Assembly: GCA_964387935.1 (NCBI GenBank)
Contig: CAYLZN010000300.1
Span: 1 to 7,272 of the forward strand
DNA length: 7,272 nt
Source of the DNA: CAYLZN01 sp964387935
Lineage (GTDB): Bacteria; Acidobacteriota; Vicinamibacteria; Vicinamibacterales; JAFNAJ01
Direction of reading: 5' to 3'
Shown piece by piece: positions 1-6,360 of the stretch (positions are counted from its first letter, which is position 1; each line of letters opens with the position of its first letter). Position numbers and translations under genes: made by a program. Under the pieces are notes generated by a model. It was not told where the DNA came from. It saw nothing but the letters and a program-made list of their open reading frames with translations, and did no database searches.

Positions 1-1681
1 AGTGATCACCGCGGTCGAAGGATCGGAAGAGCACCTGCGCCCCGGCGTAGAGCACGTGGCTGTTGTGTGGCGAGATGAGGAGGGGCGGCGTCCAGTTGAA
101 TCGGAGCGGCACCTGGCCCGCGGCGCGCTTCGGCTGGATGAGCGTACGCGTGAGCGTCCGCATGTCCGCCCGCCGGTGCCCGCCCCATTGGATGGTGTTG
201 TAGACCCAGCGGCTGTCGGCGGGATCGACCTGGTTGTACATCCCGTCGTTGTCGCCCACCGTGATCCAGTCCTCGGGGCCCACCTGCCCGCGCCAGCCGT
301 TGATCGGCCCGCGCCACGAGTCGTGGTCCTGCATGCCGCCGTAGATCCGGTACGGGTCCTCCATGTCCACGGCAATCGCGTAGAACTCGCCGCCGCGCAG
401 GTTCGCGAAATGATCCGTGGTGCGTCCGCCGTCGTACGACACATGAAGGCCGCCGTCCGTCCCCATGAGCATGCGGTCCGAGTCCTGCGGATCGATCCAC
501 ATGGCGCGGAAATCACCCACGCTGACGCTTCGGAACAGGTGACGGGCGTCCCAGGTGAGCCCCTTCCACGTCCGGCCGCCATCCTCGGAGCTGAGCAGTG
601 AGTCGCTGTTGACGAAGATGCGCTCGTGATTGCCGGGATCCACTCGGATCTGGTCGAACGAATACCCGGCCTTCGAGCTGACGTCGTCTTTCGCGGCGTT
701 CATCTTCTGCCACGTCCGACCGGCGTCCACCGTGCGATACACCTCACCGCCGATCGTGCGCGGCTGTGGCTCGCGGTTCCTGGCGCGATCGCGGGTCACC
801 TCCTCCTCGGTGGGCGGGCGCGGCGTCAGGTTCTCGAGGATCGCGTAGACAATGCGGGGGTCCCGCTGGAACAGGTCGAGGCCGATGCGGCCCATCGGCC
901 CCTGGGGCAGCCCGCCGGCCAGCCGCGTCCAGGTTCTGCCACCGTCGGTGGTCTTGTGGATGCCCGTCCCCTCGCCGCCCTCCTCGAGGCGCCACGGGTA
1001 CCGCTGCACCCGGTAGGTGGCGGCGTAGAGCGTGTCGGGATCGCGCCGGTTGATCACGAGGTCGATGACGCCGGTCCGGTCGTTGACGAACAGCACCTTC
1101 GCCCACGTGCGACCGCCGTCGGTCGTTTTGAAGACCCCGCGGTCGTCGTTCGGCGACCACAGCGTGCCCATGGCGGCCACATACACGGTGTCCGGGTGCG
1201 TCGGATGAATGACGATGCGCGCGATGCGGGCCGAGGCGTCGAGACCCATGCGCTGCCAGGTGCGACCTGCATCGGCCGACTTGTAAACGCCGTCGCCTGG
1301 CATGCTGACGCGCACGATGGAAGCATCCCCAGTCCCGACCCATACGACGCGCTCGTCGGAGGGTGCGACGGCGATGGCGCCAATGGACCCCGTGCTGTGG
1401 TTGTCGAAGACGGGATCGAACGTCGTCCCGCGGTTGGCGGACTTCCAGACGCCGCCGTAACGGAGCGCCACGTAGATCGTGGACGCGTGCGCCCTCTGTG
1501 GCGTGTCCGGCACGGCGATGTCGGAAATCCACGACCCGGCGCGGAACGGGCCGAGGTTTCGCCACGGGAGACCGTCGAGCAGGGTCTCGTTGAGGCGCGG
1601 ACTCTGGGCGGGCACGGCAGGCGCGCTGGCGAGCAGGCACGCCGCCAGGCTGAGCAGGAAACCCATCTGATGTCGCCGCAT
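1..1681 (-). CDS. Exported Asp-box (BNR/VPS10-sortilin-like) beta-propeller protein, C-terminus cut by window edge
   Basis: The frame stays open from an ATG at 1681 to the window edge (560 residues seen). Residues 1-26 form a signal peptide: MRRHQ, a hydrophobic stretch, then a likely signal peptidase I site at VPA-Q (residues 23-26). Cys15 in LAAC also fits a lipobox, so a lipoprotein is possible, although the hydrophobic core before it is short. The body carries repeated Asp-boxes (S/T-x-D-x-G-x-T-W) ending at W142, W193, W251, W324 and W372. Degenerate copies lie near 81-88 and 415-422 (Trp replaced by Thr). This is the sortilin/VPS10-type propeller often annotated as 'glycosyl hydrolase' or 'BNR repeat protein'. 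The segment YGGMQDHDSWRGP (about 440-455) also fits that family, whose members are often near 1000 residues, so much is probably missing. No catalytic residues of a sialidase are evident, and the role is unknown. It is the last visible gene of the minus-strand operon; its ATG shares one base with the SDR stop codon, and CAGGAG lies 9 bases upstream. Confidence 0.9.
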   Translation of the reverse strand, partial: MRRHQMGFLLSLAACLLASAPAVPAQSPRLNETLLDGLPWRNLGPFRAGSWISDIAVPDTPQRAHASTIYVALRYGGVWKSANRGTTFDPVFDNHSTGSIGAIAVAPSDERVVWVGTGDASIVRVSMPGDGVYKSADAGRTWQRMGLDASARIARIVIHPTHPDTVYVAAMGTLWSPNDDRGVFKTTDGGRTWAKVLFVNDRTGVIDLVINRRDPDTLYAATYRVQRYPWRLEEGGEGTGIHKTTDGGRTWTRLAGGLPQGPMGRIGLDLFQRDPRIVYAILENLTPRPPTEEEVTRDRARNREPQPRTIGGEVYRTVDAGRTWQKMNAAKDDVSSKAGYSFDQIRVDPGNHERIFVNSDSLLSSEDGGRTWKGLTWDARHLFRSVSVGDFRAMWIDPQDSDRMLMGTDGGLHVSYDGGRTTDHFANLRGGEFYAIAVDMEDPYRIYGGMQDHDSWRGPINGWRGQVGPEDWITVGDNDGMYNQVDPADSRWVYNTIQWGGHRRADMRTLTRTLIQPKRAAGQVPLRFNWTPPLLISPHNSHVLYAGAQVLFRSFDRGDH

Positions 1682-2472
1682 CACCACACGCTCCTGATCA
1701 GTCCCCCGTCCACCTGCAGGGTGGCCCCCGTCGTGTAGCTCGAGGCGTCCGACAGCAGGAACGCGGCGGCCCTGCCGAACTCCTCGGGCTCACCGTAGCG
1801 ACCCAGCGGCACGGCGCGCTGGCCGTGGGCCCGTTGCTCCTCCACGCTGACGCCGGCCTGGCGGGCACGCATCGAGTCGAGTTCGCGGACGCGGTCGGTG
1901 TCGATCCGTCCGGGCACGAGGCAGTTCACCCGGATGCCGGCCGGGGCGAGCTCGTGCGCCAGCGTCTTGGCGAGCGCGGCGACGGACGCGCGGACGACGT
2001 TGGAGAGCGCCAGGTTCGGAATGGGCTCCTTCACAGACGAGGAGGTCGAGAAGAGCATCGCGCCTCCGCCGCGGGCCTGCATGACCGGTACGGTCGCCCG
2101 CACCAGCCGAATCGCGCTGAAGAGCAGCTGGTCCACCGCCGCCTGCCATGCAGCGTCGTCGAAGGACAGCGCGGGGCCGGCCGGCGGGCCGCCCGTGTTG
2201 ACGCACAGCAGGTCCACGGGGCCGAACCGCTCGATCGTGCGGGCGTGCCACGAGGCGATTGCTGCTGCGTGGGAGAGTTCCGCCTCGAAGCCGACCACCT
2301 CGGCGCCCGACTCGGCGGCGATGCGCTGCGCGGCCTCGCGCGCGGCGCTGGACTGGCGCGACGCCAGCGACACGCGGGCGCCCTCGTGCGCCAGCGCCTG
2401 CGCCACGGCGAAGCCGAGCCCGCGGCTCGCCCCGCCGACCATGGCCACCTTGCCCGTCAGACCGAGATCCAC
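1681..2472 (-). CDS. Divergent SDR-family oxidoreductase (3-oxoacyl-ACP-reductase-like) lacking the Tyr-Lys pair
   Basis: A 263-residue protein, the usual SDR length, with a Rossmann fold. The nucleotide-binding loop VGGASRGLG is at residues 12-20 (a GGxxxGxG variant of TGxxxGxG). R39 ends the second strand, which hints at NADP(H). VNTGG (91-95) stands where NNAG is usual. Ser142-Ser146 supplies the catalytic serine region, PGRIDTDRV (187-195) follows, and VDGG lies near the C-terminus. Aligning the LSNVVRASVAALAKTLA segment to the canonical YxxxK helix puts Ser157 at the Tyr position and Arg161 at the Lys position, so the standard catalytic pair is absent. This matches a known beta-ketoacyl-reductase-like SDR subgroup without the full tetrad (seen by eye, not by search). 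Substrate unknown. I chose the GTG at 2472 because AAGGAGG lies 4 bases upstream; an in-frame ATG at 2487 would add five residues but has no clear ribosome binding site. The start lies inside the end of the aldolase-like gene and the stop overlaps the next ATG. Confidence 0.9.
   Translation of the reverse strand: MDLGLTGKVAMVGGASRGLGFAVAQALAHEGARVSLASRQSSAAREAAQRIAAESGAEVVGFEAELSHAAAIASWHARTIERFGPVDLLCVNTGGPPAGPALSFDDAAWQAAVDQLLFSAIRLVRATVPVMQARGGGAMLFSTSSSVKEPIPNLALSNVVRASVAALAKTLAHELAPAGIRVNCLVPGRIDTDRVRELDSMRARQAGVSVEEQRAHGQRAVPLGRYGEPEEFGRAAAFLLSDASSYTTGATLQVDGGLIRSVW
1691..1696 (-). promoter_or_regulatory. Ribosome binding site for the beta-propeller gene
   Basis: CAGGAG read on the minus strand, 9 bases before the ATG at 1681 and inside the SDR coding sequence. 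It supports that ATG over the in-frame ATG five codons further in. With the TGATG stop/start overlap it suggests translational coupling. Confidence 0.65.
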
Positions 2473-3365
2473 GGAGCCTCCTTCCATTGGGCGGTCCAGG
2501 CGAGGACGCGGTCGAGCTGGGCGGCCGTCGCGGCGTCGAGCACCGGCCCTGGCGCACGCGTCGACCCGTCGGCCAGTGCGCCGCGCCGCCGCAGGATCTC
2601 CTTGCGGATCGCCATGCCGATGCCTTCCTGAAACTCGAAACGCAACAGCGGGGCGCAGCGGTAGAACACGTCGGCGGCGCCGTCGACGTCCCCCGACTGG
2701 AAGCGCCGCACGACAGTAACCAGCACCTCGGGGAACGCAAAGCCGGTCATGACCCCGACGGCGCCGGCCATGAGGTCCTCGAGCAAGAACACGCCGCCGA
2801 GGCCACCCAGGACGTCCACGGGCACGTCGCGGCACTCGGCAAGAATGCGCCCGGTCTTGTGCGGCGTCGGCGGGTCCTCGAGCTTGATGGTGCGGGCCGT
2901 GGGCAGTTCGCGGGCGATCCGGGCGAGCAATCCCGGCTCCATGGTGTAGCCCGACATCGGTGGAAAGTCCTGCACGATGATTGGCAGGTCCACGGCGTCG
3001 GCCACACCGCGGTAGTGCTGGACAACGGCCTCGGAGTTGAGTTTCACCATGCGAGGGGGGCTGATCATCAGGGCCGTCGCGCCCATGGCCTTCGCCTCGC
3101 GGCCGTTGGCGATGCAGGGCGCCAGCCCGTCGGCCGTGGCGCCCACAACGGTGGCGACACGTCCGGCGACCTGGTCGACGACGATTTCCACCGTGCGCCG
3201 GCGCTCGGGTTCGCTCAGGCGGACGGTCTCACTGGTGACGCCGAGGGCCGTGACGCCATCGACGCCGGCGGCGACAAAGAGGTCGACGACGCGTCGCAGG
3301 CCGGCCTCGTCAATGGGCCCTCGCGCGTGAAACGGCGTCGGCAGAATCGAGTACACCCCTCTCAC
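2457..3365 (-). CDS. DapA/N-acetylneuraminate-lyase superfamily protein (aldolase or dehydratase fold), substrate unknown
   Basis: A 302-residue single-domain (beta/alpha)8 class I aldolase-type protein, the standard family length. Landmarks are the N-terminal LPTPF (8-12), the phosphate/carboxylate-loop equivalent GVTSET (42-47, where DapA has GTTGES) and TIKLEDP (159-165). Lys161 in that last motif is the expected Schiff-base lysine. Family enzymes add to or cleave 2-oxo acids through an imine on this lysine. The motif normally reading YNVPxRTG here reads QDFPPMSG (132-139), so the proton-relay Tyr is replaced by Gln132 and the substrate-binding Arg by Met137. One of the two loop threonines is Val43. 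A genuine lysine-pathway dihydrodipicolinate synthase is therefore unlikely; an uncharacterised aldolase, lyase or dehydratase for a sugar acid or other oxo acid is more plausible (inference). Translation starts at a GTG preceded by AAAGGAG 6 bases upstream. It is the first gene of the leftward operon and its last 16 bases overlap the SDR gene. Confidence 0.92.
   Translation of the reverse strand: MRGVYSILPTPFHARGPIDEAGLRRVVDLFVAAGVDGVTALGVTSETVRLSEPERRRTVEIVVDQVAGRVATVVGATADGLAPCIANGREAKAMGATALMISPPRMVKLNSEAVVQHYRGVADAVDLPIIVQDFPPMSGYTMEPGLLARIARELPTARTIKLEDPPTPHKTGRILAECRDVPVDVLGGLGGVFLLEDLMAGAVGVMTGFAFPEVLVTVVRRFQSGDVDGAADVFYRCAPLLRFEFQEGIGMAIRKEILRRRGALADGSTRAPGPVLDAATAAQLDRVLAWTAQWKEAPWISV
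2477..2483 (-). promoter_or_regulatory. Ribosome binding site that decides the SDR GTG start
   Basis: AAGGAGG on the minus strand, a strong Shine-Dalgarno match 4 bases before the GTG at 2472. It lies within the last codons of the aldolase-like gene. The alternative ATG at 2487 lies upstream of this site and so cannot use it. The spacing is slightly short. Confidence 0.7.
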
Positions 3366-3371
3366 GAGCCT

Positions 3372-3378
3372 CTCCTTT
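3372..3378 (-). promoter_or_regulatory. Ribosome binding site for the DapA-like gene
   Basis: AAAGGAG on the minus strand, 6 bases before the GTG at 3365. It supports that GTG as the start, giving an N-terminus (MRGVYSILPTPF) of normal family length. Confidence 0.7.
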
Positions 3379-3385
3379 CGACCCT

Positions 3386-3464
3386 GGGTCAGGCCCTTAC
3401 TTGTAGCACGCTTGCCGCACCCTACGAGGGGTAGCGTTGGGTGCTAAGAGTAAAGACCTGACCC
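3386..3464. repeat. Imperfect 24-base inverted repeat with 31-base loop; REP- or MITE-like palindromic unit
   Basis: The left arm (3386-3409) and the reverse complement of the right arm (3441-3464) agree at 20 of 24 positions. The shared blocks are GGGTCAGG, TTACT and TAGCAC. Inside, GCACCC (3417-3422) and GGGTGC (3439-3444) form a competing stem, and CTAC/GTAG (3422-3425/3431-3434) an inner one. The whole can fold into a long hairpin. One arm lies just upstream of the leftward ribosome binding site, so it may be in that mRNA leader. From memory, short GGGTCAGG-type termini flank RAYT-linked palindromic elements in some G+C-rich bacteria; no transposase gene is present here, so the mobile origin is inference. 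It could instead be an operator or a divergent terminator-like structure, though it has no T-tract. Confidence 0.6.
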
Positions 3465-3469
3465 CCACT

Positions 3470-3483
3470 GCCGGGATCCCGGC
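3470..3483. repeat. Perfect 14-base palindrome, possible operator
   Basis: GCCGGGATCCCGGC is identical to its reverse complement across all 14 bases. It lies 6 bases beyond the larger inverted repeat and 92 bases before the molybdoenzyme start. A dimeric regulator could bind here, but short G+C-rich palindromes also occur by chance in such DNA. No regulator gene is in the window. Confidence 0.4.
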
Positions 3484-3545
3484 GCCGCCCCAGGACGCCG
3501 CCCGGCCTCTGCCACCCCGCGGCCAACTTTCCCAGTCAGCGCGCC

Positions 3546-3560
3546 TGGCACGAAGTTGGA
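3546..3560 (+). promoter_or_regulatory. Weak sigma-54-like -24 box before the molybdoenzyme operon
   Basis: TGGCACG (3546-3552) matches the -24 consensus fully. At the proper spacing the -12 element reads TGGA where TTGC is expected, so the near-invariant GC is only half present. Transcription would also start only a few bases before the ATG. Recorded as a low-confidence candidate. Confidence 0.15.
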
Positions 3561-3575
3561 TACCGCCGATTCCCA

Positions 3576-5771
3576 ATGGACGCCGTGTCGCGACGTCGAT
3601 TCCTGAAGATCACCGGTACCAGCCTCGGCGTCGCGGCGTCGGCCGGGGCCCTGGGCTGTTCGTTTGCCCCCTCCACAGCCACGTCGGCGGCCACTCTGGG
3701 CCTTCAGAAGATCGCCACCTTCTGCGACCTCTGCTTCTGGAAATGCGGGGCCATCGCGTACGTCCAGGACGGCCGCCTGTGGAAGGTCGAGGGTAACCCT
3801 GACGACCCGCTGAGCCGGGGTCGCCTGTGCCCCCGCGGGACCGGCGGGCCGGGCGCCTACTACGACACGGACCGGCTGCGGGCGCCCCTGATCCGGCGAC
3901 GGGACCGCGGCCAGGACGAGTGGGTGGAGGTCACCTGGGACGAGGCCATCCGCCACATCGCCGGGAAGATGCAGAAGATCAAGGCGCAGTACGGCCCCGA
4001 GGCCGTCGCGCTCTTTTCGCACGGGCTCGGCGGGAACTTCCTGAAGCACACCCTCAAGGCCTACGGCTCGCCCAATATCGCCGCGCCGTCCTACGCCCAG
4101 TGTCGCGGTCCGCGTGACGTCGGCTTCTCGCTGACGTTCGGTGAGGACATCGGCTCACCGGAGCGCACCGACATCCGCAACACCCGCTGCCTCGTGCTCG
4201 TCGGCTCGCACCTCGGTGAGAACATGCACAACACGCAGGTCCAGGAGTTCGCCGAGGCCCTCGAGGCCGGCGCCTCGGTCATCGTCGTCGACCCGCGCTT
4301 CTCCGTCGCCGCGAGCAAGGCCAGGTACTACCTGCCGATCAAGCCGGGGACCGATCTCGCGCTCATCCTCGCCTGGATGAACGTCATCGTCCGCGAGGGG
4401 CTCTACGACAAGCCCTACGTGGAGGCGCACGGCTTCGGCTTCGACGCGTTCGCCGCCGAGATCGCCCCCTTCACACCCGAATGGGCCTACCCCGAGACGG
4501 GCATCGACCCGGACCTGATCCGGGCCAGCGCGCGCGAGATGGCCAGGCACCGGCCCGCGACCCTCGTGCATCCGGGTCGGCATGCCACCTGGTACGGCGA
4601 CGATGCGCAGCGGAGCCGGGGACTGGCACTGCTCAACGCGCTGCTGGGGAGCTGGGGCCGCCGCGGCGGGTTCTACGCCCCGAGCAGTATGGACCTCGCC
4701 GGCTACCTCTATCCCGAGTACCCGACGAGCGAGCGCGGCAAGGTCGACAACCCCGGCAAGAAGTACCCGTTCGCGTCCGAGACGCTGACGACGGGCATCC
4801 GCGAGGCCACGCTGACGGGCCTGCCCTACCCCGTGAAAGCATGGTTGGTGTACGCGACCAACCTCCTGCAGGCGCTCCCGAACAAGGCGGAGACCCTTGC
4901 CGCGATCCAGAAGCTCGACCTGCTGGTGGTCGTGGACGTCGTCCCCAGCGAGATCGCCGGCTGGGCCGACGTGGTCCTTCCCGAGTCGGTGTACCTGGAG
5001 CGCCACGATGATTTGAACGTCGAACTGTTCCGCGAACCGTTCATCGCGTTGCGGCAGCCCGTGGTGCCCTCCCCACACGATCAGAAGCCGAACTGGTGGA
5101 TCGCGAGGGAGCTGGCCGTGGCGCTCGGTCTCGAGGCCTACTACCCCTGGGCGACGATCGAGGAGTACCTCGAGGCCCGGCTCTCAACGTCGGGCTACAA
5201 CTTCGCCGAGCTGAAGGCGAGGGGCATCATCAAGGGCAAGCCCGGCCCGCTCTACTACGAGGACGGGCTGGCGCCGGAGTTCCCGACGCCGTCCGGCAAG
5301 ATCGAGTTCTACTCGACGCAATTGCGCGATCACGGTTTCGATCCCGTACCGAAGTACACGCCGCCGAAGGCGCCCCCACCCGGGACCTTCCGCCTGCTCT
5401 ACGGCCGCGCGCCGGTCCACACGTTCAGTCGGACGCAGACCAACCCGCTCCTGGCCGAGATGATGGACACCAACGAGGTGTGGGTCAACCACGACGTGGC
5501 GACCCGCCTCGGGCTGAGGAGCGGCGACCTGGTGCGCCTGAAGAACGAGGACGGCACGGTGTCGAACCCGGTCCGCGTGAAGGCGACCGAGCGGATCCGC
5601 CCGGACTGCGTGTACCTCGTGCACGGGTTCGGGCACGTGGCGCAGCGCCTGCGCCGGGCCGTGGGCAAGGGGGCCAGCGACGCGCAACTCATCGAGCGAT
5701 ACGCGGTGGATCCGCTCATGGGCGGCACGGCCATGAACCTGACGTTCGTCAGCCTCGAGGCGGAGGCCTGA
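3576..5771 (+). CDS. Tat-exported molybdopterin oxidoreductase catalytic subunit, polysulfide/thiosulfate reductase (PsrA/PhsA) type
   Basis: A 731-residue DMSO-reductase-superfamily enzyme with bis-pyranopterin molybdenum cofactor, the usual length for PsrA/PhsA. The N-terminus carries the Tat motif SRRRFLK (5-11) and a hydrophobic segment, so it is exported folded. Cys50, Cys53, Cys57 and Cys85 (CxxCxxxC-x27-C) bind a [4Fe-4S] cluster. Cys176 in YAQCRGPRD is the likely molybdenum ligand. WADVVLPES (about 463-471), GRAPVHTFSRTQTNP and the C-terminal VDPLMGGTAMN are typical of the PsrA/PhsA branch. Such enzymes reduce polysulfide, thiosulfate, sulfur or tetrathionate in the periplasm; which applies here cannot be told, and oxidative use is possible. 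Cys28 in AGALGC weakly resembles a lipobox. The ATG at 3576 lacks a clear Shine-Dalgarno sequence; a GTG three codons later would also keep the Tat motif. The B subunit follows after 4 bases. Confidence 0.93.
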   Translation: MDAVSRRRFLKITGTSLGVAASAGALGCSFAPSTATSAATLGLQKIATFCDLCFWKCGAIAYVQDGRLWKVEGNPDDPLSRGRLCPRGTGGPGAYYDTDRLRAPLIRRRDRGQDEWVEVTWDEAIRHIAGKMQKIKAQYGPEAVALFSHGLGGNFLKHTLKAYGSPNIAAPSYAQCRGPRDVGFSLTFGEDIGSPERTDIRNTRCLVLVGSHLGENMHNTQVQEFAEALEAGASVIVVDPRFSVAASKARYYLPIKPGTDLALILAWMNVIVREGLYDKPYVEAHGFGFDAFAAEIAPFTPEWAYPETGIDPDLIRASAREMARHRPATLVHPGRHATWYGDDAQRSRGLALLNALLGSWGRRGGFYAPSSMDLAGYLYPEYPTSERGKVDNPGKKYPFASETLTTGIREATLTGLPYPVKAWLVYATNLLQALPNKAETLAAIQKLDLLVVVDVVPSEIAGWADVVLPESVYLERHDDLNVELFREPFIALRQPVVPSPHDQKPNWWIARELAVALGLEAYYPWATIEEYLEARLSTSGYNFAELKARGIIKGKPGPLYYEDGLAPEFPTPSGKIEFYSTQLRDHGFDPVPKYTPPKAPPPGTFRLLYGRAPVHTFSRTQTNPLLAEMMDTNEVWVNHDVATRLGLRSGDLVRLKNEDGTVSNPVRVKATERIRPDCVYLVHGFGHVAQRLRRAVGKGASDAQLIERYAVDPLMGGTAMNLTFVSLEAEA
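5762..5766 (+). promoter_or_regulatory. Ribosome binding site for the iron-sulfur subunit
   Basis: GGAGG within the last codons of the catalytic-subunit gene, 9 bases before the ATG at 5776. It supports that start and coupled translation of the two subunits. Confidence 0.65.
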
Positions 5772-5775
5772 CGCC

Positions 5776-6315
5776 ATGGCGCGATACGGCATGGTCATCG
5801 ACACCGCCACGTGCGTCGGCTGCATGGACTGCGTCGTCGCGTGCAAGACCGAGAATCACGTCCCGGAGGGCTTCAACCGCGACTGGATCACGACCGACGT
5901 CCGCGGCAAGTTCCCGACGCCGAGCATGGAGATCCGCTCGGAGCGCTGCAATCACTGCGACGAGCCGCCATGCGTGACGTGCTGCCCGACCGGCGCGAGT
6001 CACGTCGAGGCGTTCGGCAGGATCGTCCTCGTGACGCATGGCGAGTGCATCGGCTGCAAGGCGTGCGTGGCCTCGTGCCCGTACGACGCGCGGTTCATCC
6101 ATCCCGAGGGCTATGCGGACAAGTGCACGTTCTGCGAACACCGCCTGCGGGAAGGGCGGGACCCGGCGTGCGTGTCGGTCTGCCCGACACACTGCATGTC
6201 CTTCGGCGACCTCGACGACCCGAACAGCCAGGTCAGCCGGCTGCTCGCGGCGCGACGTCACCACCCCGTGCTCCCGGAAGCCGGGACCAAGCCACGGATC
6301 TACTACCTGGTGTGA
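5776..6315 (+). CDS. Four-cluster [4Fe-4S] ferredoxin-like electron-transfer subunit (PsrB/NrfC/DmsB family)
   Basis: A 179-residue protein that should carry electrons between the membrane subunit and the molybdenum subunit. Four cysteine groups are visible: Cys13, 16, 19, 23; Cys58, 61, 66, 70; Cys91, 94, 97, 101; and Cys117, 120, 132, 136. This is the CISM B-subunit pattern for four cubane clusters. The fourth group is CxxC-x11-CxxxC, and all 16 ligand positions are Cys, so four [4Fe-4S] clusters are expected rather than a [3Fe-4S]. Two further cysteines, Cys69 and Cys140, are spare. There is no signal peptide; B subunits of this type are normally carried across the membrane with the Tat-exported A subunit. 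The ATG is 4 bases after the A stop and has GGAGG 9 bases upstream. The length is at the short end of the family, so it lacks long C-terminal extensions. Confidence 0.95.
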   Translation: MARYGMVIDTATCVGCMDCVVACKTENHVPEGFNRDWITTDVRGKFPTPSMEIRSERCNHCDEPPCVTCCPTGASHVEAFGRIVLVTHGECIGCKACVASCPYDARFIHPEGYADKCTFCEHRLREGRDPACVSVCPTHCMSFGDLDDPNSQVSRLLAARRHHPVLPEAGTKPRIYYLV

Positions 6316-6338
6316 GCCGGCGCCGGTGCCGGGCCGGC
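6316..6338 (+). repeat. G+C-only inverted repeat between iron-sulfur and membrane subunit genes
   Basis: GCCGGC occurs at 6316-6321 and 6333-6338 and can pair across an 11-base loop; CCGGCGCCGG (6317-6326) is itself a perfect palindrome. It lies directly after the B stop codon in a 45-base gap. With no T-tract it is not a typical terminator; it may slow decay or tune expression between subunits, or be chance in G+C-rich DNA. Confidence 0.3.
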
Positions 6339-6360
6339 CGCAGGGTTCGCGAGGGTGCGC

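Larger units (their letters stand above)
3366..3575. other. Divergent intergenic control region between the two operons
   Basis: These 210 bases must hold the promoters of both operons unless one is read from outside. The left part has the leftward ribosome binding site and a long inverted repeat; a perfect 14-base palindrome follows. The stretch from about 3484 to 3545 is C-rich and shows nothing I can name. No convincing -35/-10 pair was found on either strand. A short open frame on the plus strand from 3437 runs through this region into the molybdoenzyme gene in another frame; it is not a credible gene. Confidence 0.6.

Noticed and set aside
744..1640. A 298-codon minus-strand frame inside the propeller gene in another reading frame
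   Set aside because: Its product is Arg-rich with no domain, while the overlapping frame from 1681 gives clean Asp-box repeats.
626..1738. A 370-codon open frame on the plus strand opposite the propeller gene
   Set aside because: It is antisense to a well-supported signal-peptide and Asp-box protein, its own translation has no recognisable motif, and long chance frames are common in G+C-rich DNA.
2473..2835. The longer N-terminal version of the SDR starting at 2835
   Set aside because: The extra 121 residues overlap the DapA-like gene in another frame and have no domain. The GTG at 2472 has a strong ribosome binding site and gives a normal SDR length.
2259..3434. A 391-codon plus-strand frame opposite the SDR and DapA-like genes
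   Set aside because: It is antisense to two genes with clear family motifs; its translation is low-complexity Arg, Pro and Ala without motifs.
3437..3796. A 119-codon plus-strand frame spanning the intergenic region
   Set aside because: It overlaps the Tat signal of the molybdoenzyme in another frame, has no homology signal by eye and no ribosome binding site.
4155..5078. A 307-codon minus-strand frame opposite the catalytic subunit
   Set aside because: It is antisense to a motif-rich molybdoenzyme; its translation shows no motif and it looks like a codon-bias shadow.
6316..6338. An intrinsic terminator between the B and C subunit genes
   Set aside because: The stem-loop has no following T-tract and the downstream gene belongs to the same complex, so termination there is unlikely.
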